From: Hydrangea macrophylla
Lineage: Eukaryota; Streptophyta; Magnoliopsida; Cornales; Hydrangeaceae
Reading direction: 5' to 3'
Assembly: GCA_033977485.1 (NCBI GenBank)
Contig: CM066985.1
Coordinates: 76,265,045 to 76,329,044, forward strand
Length of the DNA stretch: 64,000 nt
Part shown: positions 61,026 through 64,000 of the stretch, piece by piece
How positions within the stretch are numbered: the stretch's first letter is position 1
How the letters are laid out: the number at the start of each line of letters is the position of its first letter
Notes under the pieces: generated by a model
The model's database searches: none
Told to the model about the DNA's origin: nothing
What the model saw: the letters and a program-made list of their open reading frames with translations, nothing else
Program-made: the position numbers and the translations under genes

Positions 61026-64000
61026 ACTTGTGAGAACTAACGCAATGCATAACGGATTCACGGTTCACAAAAAATGCAAAAAAATGGCTCTTTAGTCACT
61101 TAGGCTTGAAAAAACGTAGTTTTGGTGCTTTTGAGTAGCGAATCGGTAAACAGCTTAACCAAACGCAACGAAACATTACACGCACCTCAAACATGCCTAA
61201 ATAAACTTGTGGGAACTAATTGAATGCATAACGGAGTCACGCTTTACAAAAAAATGCAAAAAAATGACTCATTAGTCACTTAGGCTTGAGTTTAGGGGCT
61301 TTTGAGTAGCGAATCGGTAAACCGCTTAACCAAATGCCACGAAAAATTACACGCACCTCTAACATGCCTAAATAAACTTGTGGGAACTAACAGAATGTAT
61401 AACTGATTCACGCTGTACAAAAAATGCAAAAAAATGACTCTTTTAGTCAGTTAGGCTTGAAAAAACGTAGTTTTGGGGGTTTTGAGTAGCGAATCGGTAA
61501 AACCGCTTAACCAAACACCACAAAACATTACACACACCTCAAACATGCCTAAATAAACTTACTAAAACTAACGGAATGCATAACGGATTCACGCTTTACA
61601 AAAAATGTGAAAAAATGACTCTTTAGTCACTTAGGCTTGAAAAAACGTAGTTTTGGTGATTTTGAGTAGCCAATCGGTAAACCGCTTAGAAAAACACCAC
61701 GAAACCATGCACGCACCTCAAACCTTCCTAAATAAACTTGTGGGAACTAACGGAATGCATAACGGACTCACGCTTTACAAAAAATGCAAAAAAATGACTC
61801 TTTTAGTCACTTAGGCGTGAAAAAACGTAGTTTTGGGGCTTTTGAGTAGCGATTCGGTAAACCGCTTAACCAAATGCCACGAAAAATTACACGCACCTCA
61901 AACATGCCTAAATAAACTTGTGGGAATTAACAGAATGCATAACGGATTCACGCTGTACCAAAAATGCAAAAAAATGACTCTTTTAGTCAGTTAGGCTTGA
62001 AAAAACGTAGTTTTGGGGGTTTTGAGTAGCGAATCGGTAAACCGCTTAACCAAACACCACAAAACATTACACACACCTCAAACATGCCTAAATAAACTTA
62101 TTGAAACTAACGGAATGCATAACGGATTCACGCTTTACAAAAAATGCAAAAAAAATGAATCTTTTAGTCACTTAGGCGTGAAAAAATGTAGTTTTGGGAC
62201 TTTTGAGTAGCGAATCGGTAAACCGCTTAACCAAAAGCTACGAAACCTCACACGCACCTCAAACATGCCTAAATAAACTTGTGATAACTAACATAATGCA
62301 TAACGGATTCACGATTCACAAAAAATGCAAAAAAATGACTCTTTAGTCACTTAGGCTTGAAAAAATGTAGTTTTGGGGGTTTTGAGTAGCGAATCGGTAA
62401 ACCGCTTAACCAAACACAACGAAACTTTACACAAACCTCAAACATGCCTAAATTAACTTCCGAGAACTAACGGAATGCATAACGGATTCACGGTGTACAA
62501 AAAATGCGAAAAAATGACTCTTTTAGTCACTTACGCTTGAGAAAACGTAGTTTTAGGGGTTTTGAGTAGCGAATCGGTAAACCACTTAACCAAACACCAC
62601 GAAACCTTTCACGCACCTCAAATATGCCTAAATAAACTTGCGGGATCTAACGGAATGCATAACGGATTCACGGTTCACAAAAAATTTGAAAAAATTACTC
62701 TTTAGTCACTCAGGCTTTAAAACGTAGTTTTGGGGCTTTTGAGTAGCGAATCGGTAAACCGATTAACCAAACACCACGAAACCTTACATGCACCTCAAAC
62801 ATGCCTAAATAAACTTGTGGAAACTAACGGAATGCATAATGGATTCAAGCTTTACAAAAAATGCAAAAAAATGACACTTTAGTCACTTAGGCTTGAAAAA
62901 ACGTAGTTTTGAGGCTTTTGAGTAGTGAATCGATAAACCGCATAACCAAACACCACGAAACCTTACACATACCTCAAACATGCCTAAATAAACTTTTAGG
63001 AACTAACAGAATGCATAACAGATTCACAGTTTACAAAAAATGCGAAAAAATGACTCTTTTAGTCACTTAGGCTTGAAAAAACGTAGTTTTAGGGGTTTTG
63101 AGTAGCGAATCGGCAAACCGCTTAACCAAACACCACGAAAATTTACACACACCTCAAACATGCCTAAATAAACATGTGGGAACTAACGGAATGCATAACG
63201 GTTTCACGCTTTACAAAAAATGCAAAAAAATGACTCTTTTGTCAATTAGGCTTGAAAAAACGTAGTTTTGGGGGTTTTGAGTAGCAAATCGATAAACCGC
63301 ATAACCAAACACTACGAAACCTTACATGCACCTCAAAAATGCCTAAATAAACTTTTGGGAACTAATGGAATGCATAACATATTTACGGTTTACAAAATAT
63401 GCGAAAAAATGACTCTTTTAGTCAATTAGGCTTGAAAAAACGTAGTTTTAGGGGTTTTGAGTAGCGAATCGGTAAACCGCTTAACCAAACACCACAAAAC
63501 CTTACACGCACCTCAAACATGCCTTAATAAACTTGTGGGAACTAACAGAATGCATAACGGATTCACGATTCACAAAAAATGTGAAAAAATGACTATTTAG
63601 TCACTTAGGCTTGAAAAAAACGTAGTTTTGGGGCTTTTGAGTAGCGAATCGGTAAACCGCTTAACCAAACGCCACGAAACATTACACGCACCTCAAACAT
63701 GCCTAAATAAAATTGTGGGAACTAACGGAATGTATAAAGGATTCACGTTTTACAAAAAATGCAAAAAAAATGTCTCTTTTAGTCACTTAGGCTTGAAAAA
63801 ATGTAGTTTTGGGGGTTTTGAGTAGCGAATCGGTAAACCGCTTAACCAAACACCACGAAATCTTACACACACCTCAAACATGCCTAAATAGACTTGTGAG
63901 AACTAACAGAATGCATAACGGATTCACGGTTCACAAAAGATGCAAAAAAATGACTCTTTAGTCACTTAGGCTTGAAAAAACGTAGTTTTGGTGCTTTTGG
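61026..64000. repeat. 22-monomer HOR, copy 4 (cut by window end)
   Basis: Follows copy 3 at an offset of 3939, then 3930 after the 9 bp deletion near 61290. It runs off the window after 2975 bp, so its length is unknown. Confidence 0.86.

Larger units (their letters stand above)
41646..64000. repeat. Tandem satellite array, ~179 bp monomer (right arm)
   Basis: Same monomer, same orientation and same landmarks as the left arm. Measured spacings between successive GTAGTTTTGG boxes at 42342, 42521, 42701 and 42879 are 178-180 bp. Additional subtypes appear here: GTCAGTTAGGC, GTCAATTAGGC, GGCGTGAAAAA and AGTTTGTTTTTGGGG. No gene is visible. The array continues past the window end. Confidence 0.97.

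Noticed and set aside
1..64000. CENP-B box or telomere-type repeats in the satellite
   Set aside because: I found no match to the CENP-B box pattern and no TTTAGGG runs. CTTTTAGTC-type strings are part of the monomer, not telomeric repeats.

Overview
This window is plant repetitive DNA with no cellular protein-coding gene. It is an almost uninterrupted head-to-tail satellite array with a monomer of about 179 bp. I estimate roughly 300 monomers: about 31.4 kb on the left and 22.4 kb on the right. A single 10.2 kb LTR retrotransposon splits the array. The retrotransposon is of a plant type: its LTR ends are TGTAACACC and GGGGCGTGACA, and its primer-binding site matches initiator tRNA-Met. Together with the ~180 bp satellite, this points to centromeric or pericentromeric heterochromatin of a flowering plant. 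I cannot name the species.

Layout. Positions 1-15 kb hold a higher-order repeat (HOR) of about 4155 bp (23 monomer-lengths, one of them truncated), with two full copies, a rearranged copy at the window start and a broken fourth copy. From 16.05 to 19.6 kb there are two copies of a 10-monomer (1777 bp) HOR. From 19.7 to 24.3 kb there is a 17-monomer unit and a shortened copy. From 24.3 kb there is a 2751 bp HOR whose third copy is split by the retrotransposon and resumes in phase at 41646. From 43.95 to 47.5 kb there is an 11-monomer (1973 bp) duplication. From 47.5 to 50.5 kb there is a diverged mosaic. From 50.47 kb to the end there is a 22-monomer (about 3.93 kb) HOR in four copies, one of which has lost exactly seven monomers.

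The retrotransposon (31417-41645) lies on the minus strand. It has two 3130 bp LTRs that differ at about five positions by my reading, a perfect 5 bp target duplication (CTAAC), a primer-binding site, a polypurine tract and a TATA box. Its 3969 bp interior lacks protease, reverse transcriptase, RNase H and integrase. It keeps only an acidic gag-position reading frame with one internal stop and a decayed pair of gag zinc knuckles. It is therefore a young, non-autonomous, LARD-like element, most like the Tekay/Del lineage of Ty3/gypsy chromoviruses. It must have been moved by proteins from another element.

There is no operon, RNA gene or CRISPR array. The interest lies in how the satellite is organised: mosaic HOR domains, a deletion-type HOR variant, a reused truncated monomer, helically phased A/T tracts, and a young insertion dating one HOR copy.
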